DNA of 64,000 nt from CAYVRJ01 sp964453645 (GCA_964453645.1 CAYVRJ010000004.1:62001-126000), one strand, 5' to 3'. Positions 1 through 9,269 are shown, numbered from the stretch's first letter. Numbers and translations are program-made. The notes: a model not told the origin generated them from the sequence alone.

Positions 1-1766
1 AAAAGGACACAAAAAATCAGGTTGTCATCGACTCGGGTATGACAAACAAAACGGAACTGTATGATCTGGCTACTGGGAGCAAGATTGCCGATCTGCCCGT
101 TGAAAGTGCAGCGGCAGCCACATCGGACGAATCTAGTCTCTATCTGATGGATATGAGCGGCAGTGTCACAGCATATCGTCTGGCAGACGGCACAAAGGTG
201 GACACATCAAAAATAAACTTCCGGGGCGAACAAAAGAAAGATGGTGCCATCACAATGGTGGGTCTTCCTGGTATGGGCAGTACTTTAGCCATCAATGGAA
301 ACGGAGAACTGTTCACGGCCTACGAGGGTACGATATTACGTGCCCATGGGGACGGAACGATTCAAACCGTTCTTGAGAGCACGGGTTATTCCATGGGCAC
401 CCCCGGCAGCAGCATTCAAAAGACCTTCGTCCTTCAAGATGGCAGCATACTCATTAATTTGTCGAACAACACGCAGACAAACCGTTTGTACAAATATGTG
501 TGGGATGAAAATGCAACCGTTGATCCCAACAAAACACTAAGCGTTTGGTCGCTAAACGACAACCCTGTGGTGCGTGCAGCCATAACAGAGCTTAGAAAAA
601 AGAATCCCGATTCAAAAATAACCTATGAAGTTGCACTGTCAGGAGACAATGCCCTCTCTGCCCAAGATGCTATCAAAACTTTAAATACCCAGCTGCTAAA
701 CGGCAGTGGGCCAGACGTGCTGATTTTAGACGGCTGCCCCGAAGCAAGTTATGTGGAGAAGGGAATGTTGTTAGAATTGAGTAGTCTGTTAGACACCAGT
801 GACATATACAACAATTTGCTGGCTGCCTATCGCACAGATGAAAAGATATACTGTCTGCCGACCCAGTTCACCATACCCGTGCTCATGGGAAGTGCGGAGG
901 GGCTGGCTAAGGTTAAGACCTTAGGCGATCTGGTTGCGCTGGTGGTGAACGGCAAAGATGTACCCGCAGGCGGCGGCAAGGCTGCACCCGAAACGGACCC
1001 GTTTGCGGGTATTCCCGAAGGGGATCGTGCTGAACTGAATTTTTCCAACCTAAGGGAACTGTGGGATGTGTTGTGGCCTGCCTGTGCCCCGACAATCGTA
1101 GCCGACAATCAGTTAAATATCCAAACACTTCGGCAATATTTGGAGGTGTTAAAGGCAATGAGCGACAAATGTGCCCTTGTGCAAGAGCAAGACGGCGATC
1201 GGGTTGAATTACACGTGGCCGTATCAGGCGGAGGCGGTGCACCAACCCAAGTGCCCGGCTCACTGGTGAACTATGCAGCACAACAAACCAACTACGGTGC
1301 AATTTTAGCCAATAATCTGCAACTCATGCAACTGATGATGGAGCGCAGCGGCTCGGAGCTAACACTCTTCCCCGGTTTGGCTTCCGGCGCATGGTTGCCC
1401 GGAACGGTTGCCGGAATATATGCCGATACAGAGGCGAAGGATTTTGCCGTTCAATTTATGCAGACGATGATCTCCTTGGAAGTGCAGCAGTTGGGTTCGG
1501 GCACAGGATTGCCCGTGACGCACTCAGGGTTATCGGCCCAGATGGGCAGAATCAATGAGAAGCTGAAGGAGAATGACCGAGGTCGTTTCAATTTCAATGC
1601 AGATGCTTTAATCGGTGCACTTCAAGTGCCATACAAAGGGGATACAGTACAAAACGATATGATGTGGGCTTTTGTTGAAAAGTACTGCAAAGGTGAAATT
1701 GACCTCGAAGGAGCCGTGAAAGCCATTGAACAAAGCATTAAAAATTATCTCGCCGAAAGAATTTAA
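1..1766 (+). CDS. Propeller-like/extracellular solute-binding fusion protein, 5' end outside window
   Basis: The reading frame is open from base 3, so the true start lies upstream; the first in-window ATG is at 39. About 165 residues of repeated short beta-blade-like units (phrases such as YDLATGSKIADL and AYRLADGTKVD) resemble PQQ/WD-type propeller strands. They are followed by about 400 residues with family 1 sugar-binding-protein character, including a GSGPDVLILDG segment typical of that fold. It probably captures a ligand outside the cell for the two permeases that follow; gene 2 starts inside its last 41 bases. The signal peptide or lipobox would be upstream and cannot be seen. The substrate is unknown. 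A propeller domain on a binding protein is unusual for sugar ABC systems. Confidence 0.75.
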   Translation, partial: KDTKNQVVIDSGMTNKTELYDLATGSKIADLPVESAAAATSDESSLYLMDMSGSVTAYRLADGTKVDTSKINFRGEQKKDGAITMVGLPGMGSTLAINGNGELFTAYEGTILRAHGDGTIQTVLESTGYSMGTPGSSIQKTFVLQDGSILINLSNNTQTNRLYKYVWDENATVDPNKTLSVWSLNDNPVVRAAITELRKKNPDSKITYEVALSGDNALSAQDAIKTLNTQLLNGSGPDVLILDGCPEASYVEKGMLLELSSLLDTSDIYNNLLAAYRTDEKIYCLPTQFTIPVLMGSAEGLAKVKTLGDLVALVVNGKDVPAGGGKAAPETDPFAGIPEGDRAELNFSNLRELWDVLWPACAPTIVADNQLNIQTLRQYLEVLKAMSDKCALVQEQDGDRVELHVAVSGGGGAPTQVPGSLVNYAAQQTNYGAILANNLQLMQLMMERSGSELTLFPGLASGAWLPGTVAGIYADTEAKDFAVQFMQTMISLEVQQLGSGTGLPVTHSGLSAQMGRINEKLKENDRGRFNFNADALIGALQVPYKGDTVQNDMMWAFVEKYCKGEIDLEGAVKAIEQSIKNYLAERI

Positions 1767-2622
1767 AACACCACGGAACGCTGTGAAAGGTGAGGGCCTA
1801 GCGGCCTTCGCTTTTCTGGCCCCCAGTTTGTTAGGCATGGCAGTATTCTTTTTAATTCCCTTTTTGGATACTCTGCGCCGAAGCTTCTTTGATGCCCGGG
1901 GTAAAACCTTTATTGGACTGAACGGGTATGCATCTGTTATGAACAACAATGCCTTTCAATTGGCAGCAGAAAATACTGCAAAGTTTGCGGCCGCCTGCAT
2001 ACCCTTGCTGCTCGCTGTGAGCTTGGTTATTGCCCTCTTAATCCGTGCCATCCGTCCGGGGGGAAGAGCCTTGAAAACAACGTATTTATTGCCAATGGCA
2101 ATACCTGTGGCCAGCATTGTGTTGCTCTGGCAGGTGCTGTTCCATCAAAACGGCTTGGCAAATACGGTATTAATAGGGCTTAAGGCACAGCCTATGGATT
2201 TTATGGGCACGTCCGCTGCCTTTTGGGTGCTGATTTTTACATATCTCTGGAAAAACGCTGGGTACAACATGATCCTCTGGCTGGCGGGGTTGGACAGCAT
2301 CTCCCACACCCTCTATGAAGCTGCCCGGGTGGACGGGGCTACTGCGTGGCAAATCTTTCAGCATATCACCTTACCCGGGTTATACCCCACCATTGGTTTG
2401 GTTTCCATTCTCTCTCTGTTAAACAGCTTTAAAGTGTTTAAAGAGGCGTATTTGGTGGCAGGGGCATATCCCAACGATTCCATCTATCTGTTGCAGCACT
2501 TGTTTAACAACTGGTTTCAAAATCTGGATATCAGCCGTCTTTGTGCGGCGGCAACGCTGCTGTGCGGTGTGCTGGCCATATTTATTTTGCTGATGCAGCG
2601 GTTCTTCCGGGAGGCAGATTGA
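1726..2622 (+). CDS. ABC sugar transporter permease, MalF/UgpA type
   Basis: This 298-residue polytopic membrane protein carries the binding-protein-dependent transport signature. The EAA loop begins near residue 198 (EAARVDGATAWQIF), where the ATPase would dock. About six membrane helices are visible, starting near residue 27. The start used is TTG 1726, preceded by GAAGGAG at 1707-1713; it overlaps the upstream gene by 41 bases, which suggests translational coupling. GTG 1783 is an alternative. No ATPase gene lies in the window, so the system either uses an upstream or shared MsmK-like ATPase or one encoded elsewhere. Confidence 0.85.
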   Translation: MNKALKIISPKEFKTPRNAVKGEGLAAFAFLAPSLLGMAVFFLIPFLDTLRRSFFDARGKTFIGLNGYASVMNNNAFQLAAENTAKFAAACIPLLLAVSLVIALLIRAIRPGGRALKTTYLLPMAIPVASIVLLWQVLFHQNGLANTVLIGLKAQPMDFMGTSAAFWVLIFTYLWKNAGYNMILWLAGLDSISHTLYEAARVDGATAWQIFQHITLPGLYPTIGLVSILSLLNSFKVFKEAYLVAGAYPNDSIYLLQHLFNNWFQNLDISRLCAAATLLCGVLAIFILLMQRFFREAD

Positions 2623-2623
2623 T

Positions 2624-3487
2624 ATGAAAAAAATCTTTCATTGTAAAAGGGGGGTAATTCTGCCCGGCGTACTGCTTTTTTGTTTGGCTTTGCTGGTGTG
2701 GTGGGTACTATGGTTTATGGCAATGGGCAGTCTCATGCCGCTAGAAGAGTTAAAGGCCACCTTAGGGCCTGTACTTGGGGGAACGGAGGGCAGGGTTGTG
2801 TGGCCCATACTACCCACTTGGCCCACCCTTGCACCCATTTTTGAGCTGCTGTTGGATACGCCCCAGTTTTTTGTGATGTTTTGGAATACGTTTGTCTTGG
2901 TGATCCCCTCTGTGTTGGGTCAACTATTGATCGGTGCCCCGGCTGCCTGGGCTATGAGCCGCTTTCGGTTTCGGGGGCGTAAGCTCCTGTTAACCCTCTA
3001 CATCACGTTAATGCTCCTGCCTTTTCAGGTGACCATGGTGCCAAACTATCTGGTTTTGAATCAAATGGGTTTGATGGACACCATTTGGGCTGTCATTCTG
3101 CCGTTTGCTTTTTCGGCCTTTCCCGTCTTTATGATGGTTAAAAGTTTTGATGTTGTGCCAAGAGCATTGCTGGAGGCTGCCGCAATAGATGGTGCGGGGT
3201 ACTTCCGAACATTTATTACCGTTGGATTACCCTTGGGTATGCCCGGCATATTGTCGGCTATGGTACTGGGTTTCTTGGAGTGCTGGAGTGCCATCGAACA
3301 GCCCATGACCTTTTTAAAGGATCCCTCCCGTTGGCCTCTATCCCTCTATTTGCCCCAGATTGTAGCCGAGAAGCTGGGTGTGGCCATGGCGGCATCGCTG
3401 TTTATGCTGATCCCTGCTGCGCTGATCTTCTTGTTCGGCCAAAAGTATCTGGAATTGGGCATCCAATCCGTGGGCATTAAGGAGTAA
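2624..3487 (+). CDS. ABC sugar transporter permease, MalG/UgpE type
   Basis: This is the second permease of the pair, 287 residues. It has an N-terminal membrane helix, the characteristic AAWAMSRFRFRGR segment and an EAA loop near residues 183-203 (LLEAAAIDGAGYF). The ATG at 2624 follows GGGAGG with good spacing and lies one base after the preceding stop. With the MalF-type protein it should form the transmembrane channel of an importer. Its fixed place between the binding protein and the HlyD-like gene implies that all five genes are co-transcribed. Confidence 0.88.
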   Translation: MKKIFHCKRGVILPGVLLFCLALLVWWVLWFMAMGSLMPLEELKATLGPVLGGTEGRVVWPILPTWPTLAPIFELLLDTPQFFVMFWNTFVLVIPSVLGQLLIGAPAAWAMSRFRFRGRKLLLTLYITLMLLPFQVTMVPNYLVLNQMGLMDTIWAVILPFAFSAFPVFMMVKSFDVVPRALLEAAAIDGAGYFRTFITVGLPLGMPGILSAMVLGFLECWSAIEQPMTFLKDPSRWPLSLYLPQIVAEKLGVAMAASLFMLIPAALIFLFGQKYLELGIQSVGIKE

Positions 3488-3490
3488 CAC

Positions 3491-5026
3491 ATGAGTAGTG
3501 ATTTAAAAAATATACAAGAGCAATCTTCAATTCCTGAAAATTCGGCCAAGCATAATGCCGTTGTCAGTTTCTTTTCGCAAATGCTGGCTCCCATACGGTC
3601 TTCGGATCCCAAGCAAAGGCGTGCCGGAGGGAACATAATTCGCTTTTTTGGAGTACTACTTGTTTTAACCCTCATCGCCCGGGGCACCAGCGGTGTTACA
3701 CTAGCCAGAGTGGACATTACAACACCATCCCCAGGTGAAATCGTGGAAGCGGTGAAGGACAAAGCTGTGGTGTCTGCAAAAAATACCCTGGACATCACCC
3801 TGCCCAAGGGGATTACAATTCTTGAGATGATGGTGGGCACTGGGCAAAGGGTGAACGCTGGGGATAAAATCGCACAACTGGATGTAGATGAAATTCAAGA
3901 AAAATTGAGCCGTGAGAGTGCACAGTTGGAAAAACAATACCTAGACCTCGAAAAGCTTATGCGCAAGGAGCCTGTGGATAAGACAGGTCTGGAGGCAGCT
4001 AGGCGGAATCTGCAGCGGGCACAGGAGGATTTGAATACGACAACGACACAGGCAGAAGCCGAGCGATACGAGGCACAAAGGATTTTGAGTGCAGCCAGAA
4101 GTTACGAGGAAACAAAACGGATGGAGTGGGAAAACGCTGGGGAAGAAGAAAAAGCTGCCGCAGAGCAGCAATACAGGGCTGCCCAGAGTGAAACCGAGCG
4201 GGCACAGTCTGCCCTCAGTGCAGCCCAAAATAAAGCAACTGAATCCCAACAAAACGCCAACCGAAGGGTGGAAGATGCAAAAACATTGGTGAAACAGGCA
4301 GAGCAGGAGTACAACAAGAGTGCCCAGCAGGCATCCGATACAGCCGCAGAGAACAAAACAAGTGCCGTTTCCCTTCGGTTGGATATCGATATACAGGAGA
4401 AGCTGGTGGATGAGTTAAAGACACTGTTGACAAATGAAGGTGTTGTCTATTCGGAAATTGAAGGAGTTGTGACAGCAGCTTTGCAAGAGGGAAGGGTGAG
4501 CGGCGAGGAGCCGCTGGTTTCCTTTGTGAACAACGAGAGGGGGTTTGAAGCCCGGCTGCAAATGCATAAGTCCCATGCGGAAAAACTGTCCGTAGGGGAT
4601 GAATGTGAGGTGGCAACAGGGGGAGGGTCCATGTATTATCATCCCACAGTCACCGGCACACTGTCTGGAATCTCATCCCCCGATGAACGTGAGTTTGTGA
4701 CCGTGACCATTCACCTGCCCCAGGGGGATTGGGTCATGGGGCAGACGGTAGACATACGAATCGTGCAGAGCAAGGATATGTATGACTTTTGTCTTCCCGT
4801 TTCTGCCCTGCACTCCAACAATTCCGGTTATTTTATTTTCACAGTGGAACAACAAAGCACGGTATTGGGGGTGGAAAACACTGTGGTTCAAGTGCCTGTG
4901 GATTTGATCGCCTCGGACAACAATCTGGCAGCCGTGGAGGGGCCGGTGGGGCGAGAGAGTTGCGTGATTTCTGGCAGCAACAAATCGGTGGTTGCAGGAG
5001 ATCATGTGCGGGTAGGGACAACATGA
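3491..5026 (+). CDS. HlyD/RND-type membrane fusion protein (periplasmic adaptor-like)
   Basis: 511 residues. A cytoplasmic N-terminus of about 45 residues is followed by one membrane helix (about 48-66), a lipoyl-like half motif, a long Glu/Gln/Ala-rich coiled coil (about 130-310), the second lipoyl half and a beta-barrel region. This is the layout of membrane fusion proteins that link an inner-membrane transporter to extracellular export. Here it sits after sugar-type import permeases and overlaps a MacB-like permease by four bases. That points to a MacA-like partner role for the next gene. The ligand is unknown. Confidence 0.8.
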   Translation: MSSDLKNIQEQSSIPENSAKHNAVVSFFSQMLAPIRSSDPKQRRAGGNIIRFFGVLLVLTLIARGTSGVTLARVDITTPSPGEIVEAVKDKAVVSAKNTLDITLPKGITILEMMVGTGQRVNAGDKIAQLDVDEIQEKLSRESAQLEKQYLDLEKLMRKEPVDKTGLEAARRNLQRAQEDLNTTTTQAEAERYEAQRILSAARSYEETKRMEWENAGEEEKAAAEQQYRAAQSETERAQSALSAAQNKATESQQNANRRVEDAKTLVKQAEQEYNKSAQQASDTAAENKTSAVSLRLDIDIQEKLVDELKTLLTNEGVVYSEIEGVVTAALQEGRVSGEEPLVSFVNNERGFEARLQMHKSHAEKLSVGDECEVATGGGSMYYHPTVTGTLSGISSPDEREFVTVTIHLPQGDWVMGQTVDIRIVQSKDMYDFCLPVSALHSNNSGYFIFTVEQQSTVLGVENTVVQVPVDLIASDNNLAAVEGPVGRESCVISGSNKSVVAGDHVRVGTT

Positions 5027-6135
5027 CGGACGAGAAATTAATCTCCGGGGTGGAACAGACAGGTGTGCCCTCAGAGCATACAGCCAATCAACCCTTTCAA
5101 ATAAATAAAGCTAAGCGAGTCAGAATCATAACAGATGTGCTGCTGTGGGGGTTTTTATGTGTGTTGCTATCTGCGGGTTTTATCAATGCCCGATCCATAA
5201 CAGCACTGTATCCGCCCATGTCTTTGCGGTTTGATGCCCCCATCAGTGGGCAGACTGTGCGGGCTGTGCGCATGTATTCCATTGAACACAAGGGCGAGAG
5301 TTCTTTTTGGCCCAGCTTTTGGTCCCAAGAGCAGGTTTTGTTTTCAACCGAATTGAGGGAAGTGCGGGCAGATGCCATACTCTTTAGCGGAGAAGCAACT
5401 CTGGTGTGGCCAGCAGAATATCTGGAGGGGACAGCTCCCGGCATAACCGACGGCGTAGGGTGTGCACTGTCCAGCGAACTGGCTTGGCAGTTGTTTGGCA
5501 GTACTGATGTAGTGGGAAAAACTGTTGAGGTAGATGGGACAAAGCGTATCATTCGCGGTGTATTTCAAGGGGAGCACCTACTGGCACTGCTTTGCGTTTC
5601 AGATGAGGATAGCAGCCAAAACTTTCGGGCAGTGGAACTCTCCGGTGGGTCGGATGCCACTCTGCGAAGGGATATAGAGGCCTTTTGTGCCGCATCGGGA
5701 TTGGGCACTCCCCGTGTACGAATCATGGGGCAAACCATTTCCTTTCTTGCAGAGTTTTTGGCTGTGGTGCCCTTGTTGATTCCAGCGGTCTATTTGTTGG
5801 TGCGTGGTTTACGCTGGTTGAGACGGCGATTCGTTTTGTTTCGCAAGTTTTGGTGGTTTGTTTTTTTCTTGGGGTTTGCCCTGTCCTTGCCCAGTATTTT
5901 AGAAGTACTGCCCTCTTGGCTGATCCCCACCCGCTTTAGCGACTTTTCCTTTTGGTCATCACTTTTAAATCAAGGGGGGGACAGTATCAGAGAATTTTTT
6001 AGTGTTCTCCCTTGCCTTCGGGATGTGGAGGGATATACGTTGTTGTTAAAACATGGGGTTTTTGTCTTCTTTGCCGTCTGTTGTTCCGTATCTCTTTGCT
6101 TTCGGTGGCATATCACTGCAACATTTTACAAATAA
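5023..6135 (+). CDS. MacB/FtsX-like permease with MacB core domain
   Basis: 370 residues, starting at ATG 5023, which overlaps the upstream stop as ATGA. One N-terminal membrane helix (about 27-47) is followed by an extracellular domain. That domain contains a stretch close to the MacB periplasmic core signature (ALSSELAWQLFGSTDVVGKT, then a V-D-G-x-x-x-x-I-R-G-V-like element). Three C-terminal helices follow, the usual FtsX permease topology. It pairs naturally with the HlyD-like protein upstream as a MacA/MacB-like module. No ATPase domain is fused and none is adjacent. An AT-rich 67-base gap follows before the next operon. Confidence 0.7.
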   Translation: MTDEKLISGVEQTGVPSEHTANQPFQINKAKRVRIITDVLLWGFLCVLLSAGFINARSITALYPPMSLRFDAPISGQTVRAVRMYSIEHKGESSFWPSFWSQEQVLFSTELREVRADAILFSGEATLVWPAEYLEGTAPGITDGVGCALSSELAWQLFGSTDVVGKTVEVDGTKRIIRGVFQGEHLLALLCVSDEDSSQNFRAVELSGGSDATLRRDIEAFCAASGLGTPRVRIMGQTISFLAEFLAVVPLLIPAVYLLVRGLRWLRRRFVLFRKFWWFVFFLGFALSLPSILEVLPSWLIPTRFSDFSFWSSLLNQGGDSIREFFSVLPCLRDVEGYTLLLKHGVFVFFAVCCSVSLCFRWHITATFYK

Positions 6136-6202
6136 TCAAAATATAAAACAATATTAATAAAATTTAAATTGATACAATTGAAATAAAAAAAGGAGAAACG
6201 CC

Positions 6203-7558
6203 ATGAATTCTAAACAATTGGTACTCGATGCCATCTTCAACAAGCAGACCGAACGCGCTCCGTGGGTTCCGTTTGTCGGCTGCCACGCAGCAAAACTCTT
6301 AGGTGTTACAGCTTCAGAATATTTCAACAGTGCAGATCACATCTACAACGGTGTTATGAAGGCATATGAGGAGTACCGCGCCGACGGTTTACCCGTACTC
6401 TTTGATTTACAGGTGGAGGCAGAGGCCATGGGCTGCAAGCTGCAATATGCAGATTCCAATCCACCTTCGGTACAGTCCCATATTTTAGAAGAGGGCGCTT
6501 CTCTAAAAGATATAAAAATTCCCACAGAAAAGGATGGACGTTTCCCCATCGTCCTCGATGCTATTCGCAGAATGAGTGCTTCCCTTGGGGATAAAATTGC
6601 CCTGTACGGTTTGATCACTGGTCCGTTTACGCTGGCGCTGCACTTAAAGGGCACCGACATCTTCTATGAAATGTATGACGACGAACAGGCCATGCACGAT
6701 TTAATGCGGTTTTGCTGTGACGTTGCAAAAAATACGGCAAAGATGTACGTGGATGCAGGTTGCCACATTATTGCAGTGGTAGACCCCATGACCTCTCAGG
6801 TTTCCCCCGATTCCTTTGCACAGTTTGTTTCCCCCTATTGCACAGAGATATTCGATTACTGCCGCAGCTTGGGTGTGCCCGGATCCTTCTTTGTGTGCGG
6901 CAACGCCAAAAACAATGTGGAGGAGATGTGCAAATGTAAACCCGAAAACATCTCTATCGACGAAAACATCCCCTTGGATTACGTGCGAGACATCTGCAAA
7001 AAATACGGCGTATCCTTTGGCGGTAATATTAAACTGACCCTCACAATGCTGTTTGGCACCCCCACCGACAATATGCGGGATGCACAGAATTGTATGGAAA
7101 TTGGCGGCAAAAAGGGTTACATCTTATCTCCCGGCTGCGATATTCCCTTCGATACACCTCCAAACAACATCAAAGCGGTGGCATCCACAGTATACGGTGA
7201 AATATCCAGCTTCTTAGACGACACCAATGTATTGGAAGGTATTGTATACAACTTGCCCGACTACTCGGCTGAAAAACAGGTGGTCATCGATGTCATCACC
7301 CTGGACTCCGCAAGCTGTGCACCCTGCCAGTATATGATGGAGGCAGTGATTGCAGCCGCAGCTCCCTTTGGCGACAAGGTTCGTTACATCGAACACAAGG
7401 TGAAGGACAAAGAGTCCGTGGTGTGCATGTTAAAACTTGGGGTGTCCAACATTCCCACAATCTGCATAGACGGTGAAATCAAATATGTCAGCATCATCCC
7501 CGCCGGCGACGAGCTGGAACGCGTCATCGGCGAGTATGTTGCCAAGAAGAACAAATAA
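6203..7558 (+). CDS. URO-D/MtaA-family methyltransferase fused to thioredoxin-like domain
   Basis: 451 residues. Residues 1 to about 345 match the uroporphyrinogen decarboxylase-like family in the branch that includes methylcobamide methyltransferases (MtaA/MtbA). Cys-bearing segments FVCGN and LSPGCDIP correspond to the zinc-thiolate site, although the His of the usual HxC pair is replaced. Residues about 352-451 form a thioredoxin-like domain with a CAPC active site (Cys372, Cys375) and a conserved cis-Pro segment (NIPT). AAAGGAG precedes the ATG. It is translationally coupled to a second thioredoxin-like gene and then a CobW-type GTPase. Methyl transfer to or from a thiol or corrinoid is the likely chemistry; the acceptor is unknown. 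Confidence 0.8.
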   Translation: MNSKQLVLDAIFNKQTERAPWVPFVGCHAAKLLGVTASEYFNSADHIYNGVMKAYEEYRADGLPVLFDLQVEAEAMGCKLQYADSNPPSVQSHILEEGASLKDIKIPTEKDGRFPIVLDAIRRMSASLGDKIALYGLITGPFTLALHLKGTDIFYEMYDDEQAMHDLMRFCCDVAKNTAKMYVDAGCHIIAVVDPMTSQVSPDSFAQFVSPYCTEIFDYCRSLGVPGSFFVCGNAKNNVEEMCKCKPENISIDENIPLDYVRDICKKYGVSFGGNIKLTLTMLFGTPTDNMRDAQNCMEIGGKKGYILSPGCDIPFDTPPNNIKAVASTVYGEISSFLDDTNVLEGIVYNLPDYSAEKQVVIDVITLDSASCAPCQYMMEAVIAAAAPFGDKVRYIEHKVKDKESVVCMLKLGVSNIPTICIDGEIKYVSIIPAGDELERVIGEYVAKKNK

Positions 7559-7827
7559 TGAATCGAAGGAGAGTGCAGGTGGTCAGCCTAGAGCAGCCGT
7601 GTACCGCCTGCACCATCACCACCAATCTCGTCATAGAGATTTTGACCAAGCGGCAGAAAAAGCAAGATAGCTTTGATCTGGATGTCATCAAGCTAAAGCA
7701 TATTAAAGAGCTTTGTGCCATTGAGGGCGTTGAGGTGGAGAAGCTGCCGTTAATCATCGTGGACGGGGAGCAAATTACTGCGGGAACCTTTCCCAGCAAG
7801 GGTGCACTGGAATACTATTTTCGTTAA
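7558..7827 (+). CDS. Small thioredoxin-like protein with CxxC
   Basis: 89 residues from ATG 7558, which overlaps the preceding stop (TAATG). GTG 7579 has a better-placed GGAG (82 residues) and may be the true start. It carries a CTAC motif (Cys15 and Cys18 in the longer form), a KLPLIIVDG segment at the cis-Pro position and a final GALEYYF. This pattern fits a minimal glutaredoxin/thioredoxin fold. It resembles the C-terminal domain of the upstream fusion and may be its redox partner. It lies 11 bases before the CobW-type gene. Confidence 0.75.
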   Translation: MNRRRVQVVSLEQPCTACTITTNLVIEILTKRQKKQDSFDLDVIKLKHIKELCAIEGVEVEKLPLIIVDGEQITAGTFPSKGALEYYFR

Positions 7828-7838
7828 CGGAGAGGGAT

Positions 7839-8909
7839 ATGACAAAACTATGTGTGATCGGCGGCTTTTTGGGCGCCGGAAAAACCACTGCAATTCTGGA
7901 GCTTGCAAAGCAGCTCATTGCAGAAAATAAGACCGTTGGCATCGTCACCAACGACCAGGGCAGCGACTTAGTGGACACAAATTATTTAAAGGCCCACGGC
8001 TTCTCGGTGGTGGAAGTGGCGGGGGGGTGTTTCTGCTGCAACTTTGAAGAATTTACAATGCGGTTAAATGCCCTGCAAGGGGGCGATATTGCCGATGTCA
8101 TTTTAGCGGAGCCGGTGGGGAGCTGCACAGATTTGGTGGCCTCTATCTTCCGGCCACTGCAAATCAAACACAGCAGCCAGTTCTCCCTGTGCCCTCTCTG
8201 TGTGGTGGTGGATCCCAAGCGTGCGCGCAGGTTGATGATGGAACAAAACGGTGGTTTTGAAAGTGAAATCAACTATTTGTTTAAAAAACAAGTTGAGGAA
8301 GCCGATATCCTCTATGTAAACAAGAGCGATCTGTACAGCAAAGCCGAGATGGACGAAATTGCCCAATTTCTTGCCAAGGAGTTTAAAACAGCCTCCATTG
8401 TGGTGGGCAACAAGGACGACTGCCCGAAGCAACTGTTGCCGCTGCTGCTGGGCGCAGAGCACGTCTCTAGGGAGTTGATGGAGCTGGATTACGATACGTA
8501 CGGCAGGGCAGAGGGCTTTTTGGGCTGGTATAACGGTACTGCCACCGTTTTGGGGGAATCCCCCGTTCGCTTAAAGCAGTATTGCTCCTGTTTTATGAAC
8601 AAGATATCCAAGGCAGTGCGGGAAGAGCGCAAGGAAATTGCCCATTTAAAGGTGTATGCCGTGAGTTCTGCCGGATTTATCAAGACTTCCATGTGTTTTG
8701 CAGACAGCGAACCGGAATACAGCGGTTCGGATAACGAAACTTCAAGAGCTTCGGTTGTCATCAATGCCCGTATCAATATGGAACCACATCAACTCAGCAA
8801 AGTAGTGGAGCAGGCATTTTTGGAAACGCTGCAAGAACTGCACTTGCAAAGTAACGATTTTAAAAGCGATTGTTTTGCACCCGCACCTCCAACGTGCAAC
8901 AGAAGTTAA
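7839..8909 (+). CDS. CobW/G3E-family GTPase
   Basis: 356 residues. The N-terminus carries the Walker A loop GGFLGAGKTT (residues 8-17), the GGCFCC metal-binding motif of the COG0523/CobW family, and a G4-type NKSD motif. The C-terminal part is shorter and divergent, as is common. Family members deliver metals or service cobalamin and other metalloenzymes. Placed behind a MtaA-like methyltransferase, it probably serves zinc or corrinoid loading of that enzyme (inference). GGAGAG precedes the ATG. A bidirectional terminator follows at 8937. Confidence 0.9.
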   Translation: MTKLCVIGGFLGAGKTTAILELAKQLIAENKTVGIVTNDQGSDLVDTNYLKAHGFSVVEVAGGCFCCNFEEFTMRLNALQGGDIADVILAEPVGSCTDLVASIFRPLQIKHSSQFSLCPLCVVVDPKRARRLMMEQNGGFESEINYLFKKQVEEADILYVNKSDLYSKAEMDEIAQFLAKEFKTASIVVGNKDDCPKQLLPLLLGAEHVSRELMELDYDTYGRAEGFLGWYNGTATVLGESPVRLKQYCSCFMNKISKAVREERKEIAHLKVYAVSSAGFIKTSMCFADSEPEYSGSDNETSRASVVINARINMEPHQLSKVVEQAFLETLQELHLQSNDFKSDCFAPAPPTCNRS

Positions 8910-8936
8910 AACAATAAAGTACTGAATAGAAATAAA

Positions 8937-8970
8937 AAAAGCTGATGTTTGACACCAGCTTTTGTTCTTT
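8937..8970. terminator. Bidirectional intrinsic terminator
   Basis: A 12-base stem, 8937-8948 paired with 8952-8963, has a three-base loop. There is an A-run on the left and a T-rich tail on the right. One internal pair is A-C on the plus strand but G-T wobble on the minus strand. It sits between the convergent ends of the CobW-type gene (8909) and the small minus-strand gene (8980). Confidence 0.8.
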
Positions 8971-8979
8971 TTAAGGCGG

Positions 8980-9213
8980 TTATCCCCGTACGAGGTAGTC
9001 GAGGATGAGGTTGAGATCTTCGGGTTCGGAAACCAAAAGTTCAACTTCAGAAATTGTTGCATCTTTAAACATTTGTGTTAATGCGATATATTGACAAAGG
9101 GTGGATTTTAAATTCAATCTATCGCCCTCAGATGTCACCAACTCAATCTTGCCTTGGCAGTGCTGAAGTTTCTCAAAGAACTTCTGCGGTTCATTGATGT
9201 TTTTAATTTTCAT
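8980..9213 (-). CDS. Small conserved hypothetical protein
   Basis: 77 residues with a strong AGGAGGG ribosome binding site just upstream of the ATG and its own promoter. The sequence is soluble, with a central VTSEGDRLNLKS segment and an acidic C-terminal half. It resembles short conserved proteins found in many Clostridia that have no assigned function. No membrane helix, Cys pair or nucleic-acid-binding motif is visible. It forms a monocistronic minus-strand unit between two plus-strand operons. Confidence 0.75.
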   Translation of the reverse strand: MKIKNINEPQKFFEKLQHCQGKIELVTSEGDRLNLKSTLCQYIALTQMFKDATISEVELLVSEPEDLNLILDYLVRG

Positions 9214-9269
9214 ACTATGTTCCCTCCTAACTGAACGTTATTTGTGGGTTTGAAACTTAATTCGTATAC

